Assembly: GCF_002160015.1 (NCBI RefSeq)
Contig: NZ_NFJT01000011.1
Location: 32,667-96,666, forward strand
Direction: 5' to 3'
Source of the DNA: Anaerofilum sp. An201
Lineage (GTDB): Bacteria > Bacillota > Clostridia > Oscillospirales > Ruminococcaceae
DNA length: 64,000 nucleotides
The notes under the pieces: model-generated
What the model was told of the DNA's origin: nothing
Database searches by the model: none
Seen by the model: only the letters and a program-made list of their open reading frames with translations
Part shown: piece after piece, positions 35,227 to 42,983 of the stretch
Layout: each line of letters opens with the position of its first letter
Numbering within the stretch: the first letter of the stretch is position 1
Made by a program: the position numbers and the translations under genes

Positions 35227-35859
35227 ATGTACCAAAACATCGTATTCGACCTGGGCGGCGTTGTGGTGGGATTTGACCCGCACAATTTTCTCGCCGACCG
35301 TTTTTTTGACGAAGTGCTGGAATCCACCCTGTACGACCTGACCTTCGGCACCAACGAGTGGAGGATGCTGGACGCCGGCGAGTGCACCCGCGAAGAAGCC
35401 GACGCCGCCATGCTGGCGCGCGCCAAGGCCGCCGGGCATCAGTTTGAGGTGCAGGCCATCCTGGACGACTGGTTCAGCATGCTGCGCACCCAGAAGGATG
35501 TGGTGGCCGTGATGAAGGAGCTGCGCCGCAACGGCTATCAGCTGTATTATCTGTCCAACATCGCGGTGGACGTGATGGCCACGCTGGAACAGCGCAGCTT
35601 CTGGCAGCTGTTCGACGGCGGCGTGGCCAGCTGGGAGGTGCACGCCAACAAGCCGAATCCCCTCATCTATGAGACGCTGCTCAAGCGCTACAAGCTGCGC
35701 CGGGAGGAGACGATCTTCATCGACGACAGCGCGGTGAACGTGAAGGCCGCCTACGACCTGGGCATCAACAGCATCCAGTTCCAGGGCGTGGAATCGCTGG
35801 TGCAGACGCTGGCAGACAACGGCATAAACATGCGCTTCGGCCCCCAAAAAGAAGCCTGA
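35227..35859 (+). CDS. HAD-family hydrolase (YihX-like)
   Basis: The 210-residue protein has HAD motif I as FDLGGVVVGFD (about 7-17), where the second aspartate of DxD is replaced as in YihX and epoxide-hydrolase N-terminal phosphatases. Motif II is LSNIAVD, motif III the lysine in KPNP, and motif IV FIDDSAVN. A helical cap (about 18-85) follows motif I. It probably removes phosphate from a sugar phosphate. It is expressed from a consensus sigma-A promoter and ends at a strong terminator, so it is a single-gene unit. Confidence 0.88.
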   Translation: MYQNIVFDLGGVVVGFDPHNFLADRFFDEVLESTLYDLTFGTNEWRMLDAGECTREEADAAMLARAKAAGHQFEVQAILDDWFSMLRTQKDVVAVMKELRRNGYQLYYLSNIAVDVMATLEQRSFWQLFDGGVASWEVHANKPNPLIYETLLKRYKLRREETIFIDDSAVNVKAAYDLGINSIQFQGVESLVQTLADNGINMRFGPQKEA

Positions 35860-35865
35860 CCGCCG

Positions 35866-35910
35866 CCGGCCCGGTATCCGTAAACGGACACCGGGCCGGT
35901 TTTGTGTTTG
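35866..35910 (+). terminator. terminator after the HAD gene
   Basis: CCGGCCCGGT pairs with ACCGGGCCGG, with inner TCCG/CGGA and a TAAA loop, then TTTTGTGTTTG. The T run is only on the plus strand. Confidence 0.92.
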
Positions 35911-35924
35911 CGTGAGAACGCGCA

Positions 35925-36695
35925 TCACATCTCGGAGCGGATGTGGTCCAGCGCGTTTTTTTCCAGCCGGCTCACCTGCGCCTGGCTGATGCCGATCTGC
36001 CGGGCGACCTCGGTCTGGGTCTTGCCGGACAGGTACCGCAGCGACATGATCCGCTTCTGCCGCGGCGTCAGGCGCTGGACCGTGTCGCGGAACTGGATGC
36101 GGCTGATCCAGCTCTCCTCTCCCCCGCCCGCGGGGATCTGATCCATCACATACATCGTGTCGCTGCCGTCGCGGTAGACCGGCTCGTACAGCGACACCGG
36201 GTCCACCACCGATTCCAGCGCCAGTGTGACCGTCTGCTGCGGCAGGCCGACCTCGGCCGCGATCTGCTGGATGGTCGGCTCCTGGCCCAGCTTCTTTTGC
36301 AGCTGCTCCTTGGCGCGCATCGCCCGGCTGGCCACGTCCCGCACCGACCGGCTGACCCGCAGAGGATTGTTGTCGCGCAGAAAACGGCGGATCTCCCCGA
36401 TGATCATCGGCACGCCGTAGGTGGAAAAGCGCACCCCCAGCGTGGGGTCGAAGTGGTCGATGGCCTTGATGAGCCCGATGCAGCCCACCTGGAACAGGTC
36501 GTCCGGGTTCTCGCCGCGCCCTGTGAACTTCTGCACCACGCTCAGCACCAGCCGTAGATTGCCGTTGATCATCTTCTGCCGCGCCGCCCGGTCGCCCATT
36601 TTGATGCGCAGCAGAAGCTCGGTTTTCTCGCGCTCGGTCAGCACCGGCAGCGCGCCGGTGTTCACCCCGCAGATCTCCACCTGGTTGCCATACAT
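35925..36695 (-). CDS. sigG: RNA polymerase sporulation sigma factor SigG
   Basis: The 256-residue protein directs late forespore transcription. The N-terminus VEICGVNTGALPVL is the sigma-G signature contacted by anti-sigma factors. Region 2 is DDLFQVGCIGLIKAIDHFDP followed by VRFSTYGVPMIIGEIRRFLRDNN; region 4 ends GKTQTEVARQIGISQAQVSRLEKNAL. The ATG at 36695 is preferred over the in-frame GTG at 36704 because AAAGGAA has proper spacing only to the ATG. A gene on the opposite strand separates it from sigE, so it is not co-transcribed with spoIIGA-sigE here. Confidence 0.95.
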   Translation of the reverse strand: MYGNQVEICGVNTGALPVLTEREKTELLLRIKMGDRAARQKMINGNLRLVLSVVQKFTGRGENPDDLFQVGCIGLIKAIDHFDPTLGVRFSTYGVPMIIGEIRRFLRDNNPLRVSRSVRDVASRAMRAKEQLQKKLGQEPTIQQIAAEVGLPQQTVTLALESVVDPVSLYEPVYRDGSDTMYVMDQIPAGGGEESWISRIQFRDTVQRLTPRQKRIMSLRYLSGKTQTEVARQIGISQAQVSRLEKNALDHIRSEM

Positions 36696-36735
36696 CCGCG
36701 CCACTTCCTTTTCTGGTTTGTGTCCGTGTCACGGT

Positions 36736-36765
36736 CAGTATGGCCGAAGCCGGCCGCAAATATCC
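36736..36765 (-). promoter_or_regulatory. candidate sigma-F/sigma-G promoter of sigG
   Basis: Minus strand GGATA, 18 bases, CATACTG, close to GHATR / CATWHTA. The -10 ends 41 bases before the sigG ATG. Forespore control of sigG is expected from B. subtilis. Confidence 0.45.
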
Positions 36766-36792
36766 GCGCCGCCCGGCTGGAAAAAGCTGCAC

Positions 36793-36827
36793 CCTTTTGC
36801 GCCGCGCTGCATAGCATGCGCAAAAGG
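36793..36827 (+). promoter_or_regulatory. hairpin that can mask the ribosome site of the 36.8-kb gene
   Basis: A perfect 10-bp inverted repeat: CCTTTTGCGC (36793-36802) and GCGCAAAAGG (36818-36827). The right arm contains the first part of the AAAAGGAGG ribosome site for the gene at 36837. Confidence 0.5.
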
Positions 36828-36836
36828 AGGGAACGC

Positions 36837-37340
36837 ATGATGAACAGTGTTTGGGTCGCAACCGGCGTGATCCTGCTGGCTGCCATTTTGTTTTATCTGT
36901 GGCTGCTGCACCAGGACGGCAAAGAGGTCTCGACGCCCTGGTGCGGGCTGGATTTCACTCCGCGCGCCGGGTTCGAGATCACCAGCCTGCCCGGCGAACC
37001 GATGGTGCAGACCGGGCGCAGCCGCCTTGTGAACGGCTCGATCGCCGAGATCGAGATGCACATCGTCCCGGACCGCACCGCCTGGCTGCGGGTGGCGGTG
37101 GACAACGGCGCCGGGCGCAGCATCGGGCGGCGCTCGCCGATGGATTTCAAAACCAGCCGCACCGCACAGGTGGCGGGCGTGGAGGTGCAGGTGTATCACA
37201 GCCACGGCGGCCCGGAGATGATGAACTGGGAAAAGGACGGCTTTCTGTATTCGCTGTATATGGACCAGACCGAGATGACCATGATGGGCGGCTTGATCGA
37301 CCTGTTTGTGCGCGAGAGCGCAGCCCGGCTCACCGCCTGA
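36837..37340 (+). CDS. membrane-anchored protein of unknown function (DUF4367-like)
   Basis: The 167-residue protein starts MMNSVWVATG with one N-terminal helix (about 4-22) and an extracytoplasmic domain with mixed strands. The end, NWEKDGFLYSLYMDQTEMTMMGGLIDLF, resembles the W..DG..Y.L pattern of DUF4367-type domains. I do not recognise a function. It is on the opposite strand between sigG and sigE, so it breaks the usual sigE-sigG order. AAGGAGG precedes the start but is part of a hairpin. A shared bidirectional terminator separates it from sigE. Confidence 0.75.
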   Translation: MMNSVWVATGVILLAAILFYLWLLHQDGKEVSTPWCGLDFTPRAGFEITSLPGEPMVQTGRSRLVNGSIAEIEMHIVPDRTAWLRVAVDNGAGRSIGRRSPMDFKTSRTAQVAGVEVQVYHSHGGPEMMNWEKDGFLYSLYMDQTEMTMMGGLIDLFVRESAARLTA

Positions 37341-37342
37341 CA

Positions 37343-37389
37343 AAAAATGCCTCCGCATCTCCTTTTTGCAGGAACGCGGAGGCGTTTTT
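37343..37389. terminator. bidirectional terminator between the 36.8-kb gene and sigE
   Basis: GCCTCCGC (37349-37356) pairs with GCGGAGGC (37376-37383). AAAAAA precedes and GTTTTT follows, so both converging transcripts can end here. Confidence 0.85.
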
Positions 37390-38105
37390 CAGATGGTCTG
37401 CTCCAGCTGCTGGCGCAGGCGGCGGATGATGCGCTTTTCCAGGCGCGAGATATAGCTCTGGGAGATGCCGATGCAGTCGGCCACCTGCTTCTGGGTGTGC
37501 TCCGGCTGGCCGCGCAGGCCGAACCGCATGCACATGATCTGCTTTTCCCGCGGCGGCAGGGCGTCCACCGCGGCCAGCAGGGTCTGGCGCTCGGCGTCCT
37601 GCTCCAGCTGTGCGCCCACCAGGTTCTGGTCGCTGCCCAGAATGTCCGACAGGAGAAGCTCGTTGCCGTCGGCGTCGGTGTTGAGCGGTTCGTCGATGCT
37701 GGCCTCCTGGCGGCGGTTGCTGCTCTTGCGCAGGTACATCAGGATCTCGTTCTCGATGCAGCGGCTGGCGTAGGTGGCCAGCTTGATCTTTTTTTCGGGG
37801 ACGAATGTATTCACCGCCTTGATCAGCCCGATGGTGCCGATCGAGATGATGTCCTCGATGGGCACGCCGCTGGACTCGAACTTTTTGGCGATATACACCA
37901 CCAGCCGCAGATTGTGGGTGATGAGCAGGTCGCGGCAACTCTGCCTCCCCTGCGAAAGGCCCTCGAACACCACCTTTTCCTCCTCGGGCGTGAGAGGCGG
38001 CGGGAGGGTGTCGGGACCGTTGATGTAGTATGCGCCGCCCGGTGCGGTCAATCCTGCCATCACGCGGCTCCACAGCCACACCGCCCATTGTTGGATCCTG
38101 TCCAT
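37389..38105 (-). CDS. sigE: RNA polymerase sporulation sigma factor SigE (pro-form)
   Basis: The 238-residue protein is the mother-cell sigma factor. The N-terminal pro-region (about 1-28) is hydrophobic and precedes the processing area [18 protein letters not shown], close to the Bacillus cleavage region. Region 2 ([30 protein letters not shown]) and region 4 ([32 protein letters not shown]) are intact. It starts 18 bases after spoIIGA, which encodes its processing protease. The stop codon overlaps the terminator shared with the opposed gene. Confidence 0.96.
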   Translation of the reverse strand: MDRIQQWAVWLWSRVMAGLTAPGGAYYINGPDTLPPPLTPEEEKVVFEGLSQGRQSCRDLLITHNLRLVVYIAKKFESSGVPIEDIISIGTIGLIKAVNTFVPEKKIKLATYASRCIENEILMYLRKSSNRRQEASIDEPLNTDADGNELLLSDILGSDQNLVGAQLEQDAERQTLLAAVDALPPREKQIMCMRFGLRGQPEHTQKQVADCIGISQSYISRLEKRIIRRLRQQLEQTI

Positions 38106-38123
38106 TCTCTCTCCTTCTTTCTC

Positions 38124-38999
38124 TCAGCACGATTCCTGCAGCTGTTCCAGCCAGTCGGCTCCGGCCAGCGCCGGATGATCGCCGGGCTGGAACGGGTGCG
38201 GACTGAGCGCCATCGTCACCCGGCGCCTGCGCAGCGCCCTGTGTCCCTGCCGCAGACGCATTTCCACCCCGCCGAAGGCCGGCAGCAGGGCAGGGCCTGC
38301 GGCGGTCCCGCACGGCACCAGGCGAAGCCCGGCCGCATCCTCCGGCACCTCTCCCGCGAGATAGGCGCGGGCTGCCTGCATACGGCCGGCTCCCAGCAGC
38401 TCTTTCGCCGCTTCCAGCCAGACCAGCACCACCCCCTGTCCGGTGAGCGGGTCTTTCAGGCGGCATCCGGTGTCGCCCAGCGCAGGCAGGCGCAGCTTTT
38501 TGCCGTCGTATTCCAGTTCCATCCAAAGCGGCGCGGTGGAGGGCGGCGCAAAGACCAGTTCCATCAGGCGCAGTGCCAGCCAGACCAGCAGCACCGACAA
38601 AATGAGCACCTGCGGGGACAGGTCGATGTAGATGACCATGTTGTTCGTCTCCACCCCGCCCGGGCCGAACCAGTACAGTGCCAGGCACACCACGCCGGCC
38701 AGCAGCAGGTTCAGCACAAAATACCACACGGTGCGCCGCAGGAAACTGCGCAGTCCGCCGTACCCGAACGCAACGGCCACGATCACAAGCGCGCTGCCCA
38801 GGCGCGCCGCCGTCTGGGCCCACAGCGGCAGCGGCGGCGCCAGCAGGATGAGGGTGGACAGTGCGGCGGCGGCGCTGCCCGCCCACATACGCCAGGCGGA
38901 CGGCGAGGCGGAAGTGAGGCGGCCGGCGGCGCGCAGCAGAAACCACCCGATGATGAAGTTCACCCCCAGCAGCACGTCCAGATACACCACCGTTTTCAT
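38124..38999 (-). CDS. spoIIGA: sporulation sigma-E processing peptidase SpoIIGA
   Basis: The 291-residue protein has five N-terminal membrane segments (about 4-20, 38-58, 63-82, 88-110, 125-150). The C-terminal aspartic-protease domain has the active site in ALGDTGCRLKDPLTG at about 173-187 (DTGN in Bacillus, DTGC here). It cleaves pro-sigma-E in response to a signal from the forespore. The order spoIIGA-sigE is conserved. Upstream, a TACACT -10-like box is present; a clear Spo0A box was not found. Confidence 0.93.
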   Translation of the reverse strand: MKTVVYLDVLLGVNFIIGWFLLRAAGRLTSASPSAWRMWAGSAAAALSTLILLAPPLPLWAQTAARLGSALVIVAVAFGYGGLRSFLRRTVWYFVLNLLLAGVVCLALYWFGPGGVETNNMVIYIDLSPQVLILSVLLVWLALRLMELVFAPPSTAPLWMELEYDGKKLRLPALGDTGCRLKDPLTGQGVVLVWLEAAKELLGAGRMQAARAYLAGEVPEDAAGLRLVPCGTAAGPALLPAFGGVEMRLRQGHRALRRRRVTMALSPHPFQPGDHPALAGADWLEQLQESC

Positions 39000-39090
39000 G
39001 GCATCGCCTCCTGGGTCTCAGTGTACCCGGACGGCGGCGAGAAAGCTGTCGGTCCAGAAAAGCCGACGGGTTTCTGCCCCCCGCGCATAC

Positions 39091-39131
39091 AAAAAACGCC
39101 CGCCGCACAGGAAACCTCCTGTACGGCGGGC
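39091..39131 (-). terminator. terminator after the PPOX gene
   Basis: A 14-bp stem (39118-39131 with 39098-39111, one T:G-type pair) and a six-base loop are followed on minus by GTTTTTTG. It ends the phoH-to-PPOX transcript. Confidence 0.9.
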
Positions 39132-39156
39132 GCCGTGAAAATCGGGCTATGCTTTT

Positions 39157-39594
39157 TTATGGACGATAGGGTTCTTTTTCAACTGCACCTGTTGCGCCGG
39201 ACCAGCGCAGCAGCACCGGCTGCCCCTCTTCGTACAGCCAGCGCTCGGCATACTGCGGCACAAACCGGAACAGACATTCCTCTTCCAGCATGGTGTACCG
39301 CTGGAACGAGCTGGGAAAGGCCTGCTGATAGGCGCGGCAGAACCATTCGTGCTGCGCAGGGTGGCCCAGCAGTGTGCACTCGCCTTCCAGCTGCCAGTTG
39401 TCAACGCAGAACGCGGCGCGCGGCCGGGCGGCAAGCTGCCGGTATTTGCGCATGGTGCGGTCGGTTTGAAAGTAGAGGCAGCCTTCCCGCACGATCACGC
39501 TCATCATCCGGGCGCTGGGGCCGTCCGCTCCGGCGGTGGCCAGCACCATCTTGCGTCCGCCTTCCAGCGGAGCCAGCAATTCACGGGCCGTCAT
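39157..39594 (-). CDS. pyridoxamine 5'-phosphate oxidase-like flavin protein
   Basis: The 145-residue protein has the split-barrel FMN-binding pattern: KMVLATAGADGPSARMMS, then LYFQTDRTMRKYRQLAARPRAAFCVDN, the usual PPOX-like core. Such small single-domain proteins bind FMN or F420 and have various reductase roles; the substrate is unknown. The start at 39594 has GAGGAGAG upstream. It is 11 bases past mutS2 and is likely the last gene of that operon. Confidence 0.82.
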   Translation of the reverse strand: MTARELLAPLEGGRKMVLATAGADGPSARMMSVIVREGCLYFQTDRTMRKYRQLAARPRAAFCVDNWQLEGECTLLGHPAQHEWFCRAYQQAFPSSFQRYTMLEEECLFRFVPQYAERWLYEEGQPVLLRWSGATGAVEKEPYRP

Positions 39595-39605
39595 CGCGTC
39601 TCTCC

Positions 39606-41999
39606 TCACTTCAGCTCCACAACCGTCACACCGGCCTCGCCCTCGCCGTAACGGCCCAGGCGGAAGCTGGCCACGTTGCGGTGGCCGCGCAGATGGGCAT
39701 GGATGGCGCTGCGCAGCGCACCGGTGCCCTTGCCGTGGATCAGGTAGATGGGGGTGATATTGTTCAGCACCGCATGGTCGATGAACTGGTCCACCTCCAT
39801 CAGCGCCTCCTCCACCGTCATGCCCAGCAGGTTGATCTCCATGCGGGCGTCGCGGCTGGAGGCGGAGCGCTGCACGGTGGCGCTGCGGCCGGCCGGGCGG
39901 CCGGTCTGCTTGCGGGGCTGCTCCTTTTTCTCCTTGGCGGGGGCGCACAGGCCGGACAGCGGCACCTTGGTGCGCAGAATGCCGGCGCGCACCTCCACCA
40001 TGCCATGGCGGTCGGGCAGCGCCGACACCACCGCCAGCTGGTCCAGCTCGGCGATGCAGACCTCCTGGCCGATCTTCACGCTTTTCAGCGGCGTGAACTC
40101 GCGCGGGACGTTGTGCACCACGTCGGTTTTGCCGAACAACTTTTCGGCGTCCTTGCGTGCGATTTCGCGGGCGCGCTGCGCCTTCTGGGCGGCCGACGCC
40201 TTCTCGTCCTTCTGCAGCCTGCGCATCTCGTCCATCAGGGCGTAGGCGTTCTGCTGCACCTCCTGGGTCATGGTGCGGGCTTTCAGGCGGGCGGCTTCCA
40301 GCTCGGTCTCGCCCTGCTTGATAAGGGCGTCGCGCTGCTTGCGCGCAGACTCCAGCTGGTGCTCGGCGTCGTACTTCAGCTGTTCGATCTCGTCCTGGCG
40401 GGCCTTCAGCTGGATCTTCAGATCCTCCAGTTTGGCCAGCACGCTGTCCAGCCGCTTGTCGTCGTTGGACAGATGCACATTGGCCGCCGCGATGACCTCG
40501 GCGGGAAGGCCCAGCTTTTCGCTGATGAGGAAGGCGTTCGATTTGCCCGGCACGCCCACGCTGAGCTTATAGGTGGGGCGCAGACTCTCGACGTCGAACT
40601 CGCAGCTGGCGTTCTGCACGCCGGGGGTTTCCAGCGCAAACACCTTCATCTCGGCATAGTGGGTGGTGGCCATGATGCGGGCGCCTGCGCGGCGCAGACG
40701 CTCGATGATGCTCACCGCCAGCGCCGCGCCCTCGGCGGGGTCGGTGCCGGCTCCCAGCTCGTCCAGCAGCACCAGCGCGCCGGGCCCCGCCGTTTCCAGA
40801 ATACCAACAATGTTGCGGATGTGGCCGGAGAAGGTGGACAGGCTCTGTTCGATGCTCTGCTCGTCGCCGATGTCCACCAGATAGTTGCGGAAAACACAGA
40901 CGGTGCTGCCCGCCTGCACCGGCACCAGCAGGCCATGCTGTGCCATCGCGCAGAGCAGGCCGGCCGTTTTCAGGGTGACCGTCTTGCCGCCGGTGTTCGG
41001 GCCGGTGATGACCATCGTGTCGTATTCCCGGCCCAGCTCGACGTCGATGGGGACCACCTTGGCCGGGTCGATGAGGGGATGACGCGCCTTTTTCAGGCTG
41101 AACCAGCCCGCGTCGGTGACGTCGGGAAGGTTGGCGTTCATCTCCAGCGCCAGCTTTGCCTTGGCCAGCAGCACGTCGATCTGCAGCATACAGCTGTAGC
41201 CGAAGCGGATGGGCGCTTCCTGCTGGGCGATCTGGCTGGTGAACGCCTCCAGGATGCGCTCGATCTCGGCGGCCTCCTGGCTGCGCAGCTGCATGATCTT
41301 GGCGTTCGCCTCCACCACCGCCGTCGGCTCGACGAACAGGGTGGCGCCGGAGGAGGAAACATCGTGGATGACGCCGCCCACCTCGCCGCGGAACTCGGCC
41401 TTGACCGGCACCACGAAGCGGCCGTTTCGGATGGAAACGACGGCGTCCTGCAAGTATTTATTCGAGTTGGGGTTTTTGATCATCGAGTCCAGCCGGTCGC
41501 GGATATTGCTTTCGGTCTGGCGGATCTTGCGGCGCAGCTGGTACAGCTCGTCGCTGGCGGTGTCGGCCATCTCCTCCTCCGACAGGATCGCCTCGGTGAT
41601 CTGCTTTTCCAGCGCGGGCTGGGCGGTCATGCCGTAGAACAGATCGTCCACCGGCAGCATGTCGTGCTCGGTGAGATGGTACCACTCGTTCAGGGTGCGG
41701 AAGTTGCGCAGCATCGTCGCCGCGCGCAGCAGCTCGGCCATCGACAGGATGCCGCCCTTGCAGGCGCGCTGCACCACCTCCTCCATCCCCTCCACCGGCG
41801 CAAACCGCGGGCTGCCGTTTTTCAGCAGCAGGCAGGTCACCGCGTCGGTCTGGGAGAGGGCAAAGCGTTCTTCGTCGGCGTTGTCGGCGGCCGGCTGCTC
41901 CAGCAGCATCTGCCTCGCCTGCGGACAGCAGACAAGCGCCGCCGCACGGGAGAGGATCTTGTCCAGCTCCAGTGCCGTATAGTATTTTTGCTGTGTCAT
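39606..41999 (-). CDS. mutS2: endonuclease MutS2
   Basis: The 797-residue protein has the MutS core and ATPase (Walker A GPNTGGKT at 333-340, Walker B in LDELGAGTDP), a long coiled coil (about 510-620) and a C-terminal Smr nuclease domain with HGKGTGALRSAIHAHL. MutS2 suppresses recombination and, in B. subtilis, also acts in rescue of collided ribosomes. The ATG overlaps the recO stop codon (ATGA); GAGGATAT serves as ribosome site. Confidence 0.95.
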   Translation of the reverse strand: MTQQKYYTALELDKILSRAAALVCCPQARQMLLEQPAADNADEERFALSQTDAVTCLLLKNGSPRFAPVEGMEEVVQRACKGGILSMAELLRAATMLRNFRTLNEWYHLTEHDMLPVDDLFYGMTAQPALEKQITEAILSEEEMADTASDELYQLRRKIRQTESNIRDRLDSMIKNPNSNKYLQDAVVSIRNGRFVVPVKAEFRGEVGGVIHDVSSSGATLFVEPTAVVEANAKIMQLRSQEAAEIERILEAFTSQIAQQEAPIRFGYSCMLQIDVLLAKAKLALEMNANLPDVTDAGWFSLKKARHPLIDPAKVVPIDVELGREYDTMVITGPNTGGKTVTLKTAGLLCAMAQHGLLVPVQAGSTVCVFRNYLVDIGDEQSIEQSLSTFSGHIRNIVGILETAGPGALVLLDELGAGTDPAEGAALAVSIIERLRRAGARIMATTHYAEMKVFALETPGVQNASCEFDVESLRPTYKLSVGVPGKSNAFLISEKLGLPAEVIAAANVHLSNDDKRLDSVLAKLEDLKIQLKARQDEIEQLKYDAEHQLESARKQRDALIKQGETELEAARLKARTMTQEVQQNAYALMDEMRRLQKDEKASAAQKAQRAREIARKDAEKLFGKTDVVHNVPREFTPLKSVKIGQEVCIAELDQLAVVSALPDRHGMVEVRAGILRTKVPLSGLCAPAKEKKEQPRKQTGRPAGRSATVQRSASSRDARMEINLLGMTVEEALMEVDQFIDHAVLNNITPIYLIHGKGTGALRSAIHAHLRGHRNVASFRLGRYGEGEAGVTVVELK

Positions 42000-42754
42000 T
42001 TGATATCCTCGTATGGTAAAACAGAGTTTAGAAATTCCAGTGTTTTGGGCGGGCGCTCCAGCACCTGCAGCACCTGCATCTGGGACGCCCAGCACAGCCG
42101 GCGCAGGCTGGCCGGCGCCAGCGAAAACGAAAAGATCTTCTTGTCGTCCGCCAGCAGGATGTGCCGCAGCGCCGACAGGGCGGCGGCATCCAGATTCGGC
42201 GTATTGCCGTTTTTTTCGGCGCACTCCTGGCACCACAGCGCCCCGGTGGCGATGTCCAGATAAAAGCCGCCGCCCTCATACCGGCCGCAGCCTGCGCACA
42301 TCACCACATCCGGCATATAGCCGGCGATCGCAAGGCCCCGCAGCTCGGCCACTGCCCGCAGCTGATACAGGTCTTTTTTCCCCTCGCACATCAGATGCAG
42401 CGTGTTCAGCAAAAGGCGCAGCATCCCCGCGGCCTCCTCGCCGGTGGGGTGCAGGGTGGCCGCCAGCTCGGCCAGGTACATGCCCAGCGCCAGCGCCTCC
42501 ACCCGGCTGCGCAGCTCGAAAAAGACGCGGCGCACCTGGGCCTCGTCCACACTGTACACGCCGTCCCGCCCTTCGTAGAGGGTGAAGTCGGAATAGCAGA
42601 ACAGCCCGCAGGCGCTGAATAGCTTGCTTTTCAGCCGCAGGCTGCCCTTGGCCGACGCGCTGACCACGCCCTGTGGTGTGAGGATGGTCAGCATTCGGTC
42701 GGATTCACGAAATTTTACTTCCCGGAGCACCAGCCCCGGCGTCGTCATCTGCAT
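41996..42754 (-). CDS. recO: DNA repair protein RecO
   Basis: The 252-residue protein has the RecO OB fold at the N-terminus (TTPGLVLREVKFRESDRMLTILT, then SLRLKSKLFSACGLFCYSDF) and a helical domain with a four-cysteine zinc site (CAGCG and CQEC, about 170-200). It loads RecA with RecR. The start is uncertain between ATG 42754 and 42748. The beginning overlaps the small gene yqzL in another frame by 50 bases, and mutS2 overlaps the end. Confidence 0.92.
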   Translation of the reverse strand: MQMTTPGLVLREVKFRESDRMLTILTPQGVVSASAKGSLRLKSKLFSACGLFCYSDFTLYEGRDGVYSVDEAQVRRVFFELRSRVEALALGMYLAELAATLHPTGEEAAGMLRLLLNTLHLMCEGKKDLYQLRAVAELRGLAIAGYMPDVVMCAGCGRYEGGGFYLDIATGALWCQECAEKNGNTPNLDAAALSALRHILLADDKKIFSFSLAPASLRRLCWASQMQVLQVLERPPKTLEFLNSVLPYEDIK

Positions 42755-42869
42755 CCTGTTCCCGCTCTTTCCGGGGCGGCGAGGCCTGCTGCTTGAAGCG
42801 CAGATAATCGGCCACGCTGCCCGTGTGTTTGAAGTCGTCCCAAAGCTGCTGTTTGCCCTGTTCACACAT
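42705..42869 (-). CDS. yqzL: YqzL-family small protein
   Basis: The 54-residue protein reads MCEQGKQQLWDDFKHTG at the start, followed by SVADYLRFKQQ. This fits the YqzL pattern W..F..TG.V..YL..K found between era and recO in Firmicutes, which is also the position here. An AAAGGGG ribosome site is 10 bases before the ATG. The last third, in frame with the start of recO, is acidic and probably disordered. The function of YqzL is not known. The overlap with recO (50 bases) suggests coupled translation. Confidence 0.72.
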   Translation of the reverse strand: MCEQGKQQLWDDFKHTGSVADYLRFKQQASPPRKEREQDADDDAGAGAPGSKIS

Positions 42870-42890
42870 ACTGTGCCGCCCCTTTCGGTG

Positions 42891-42905
42891 CCGGGAAATT
42901 CCCGG
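42891..42905. promoter_or_regulatory. 15-base palindrome upstream of yqzL-recO
   Basis: CCGGGAA-A-TTCCCGG is a perfect palindrome 22 bases before the yqzL start. A TACAAT box lies slightly upstream on the minus strand. It could be an operator for an internal promoter. Confidence 0.3.
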
Positions 42906-42983
42906 AGGTATGTCCCCTATTGTAAACCGAACGGGCGGAAAATGCCGCCGAAAGCTGTCGGAACAGGGCGCGGCAGACAGCGC

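Noticed and set aside
35866..35899. Terminator for sigG
   Set aside because: On the minus strand no T tract follows the stem; it fits only the HAD transcript.
37347..42263. A very long open frame (over 1,600 codons) on the plus strand
   Set aside because: It runs antisense to sigE, spoIIGA, the PPOX gene and mutS2, which have clear motifs and ribosome sites. Long antisense frames arise from the GC-rich codon use. The translation shows no domain.
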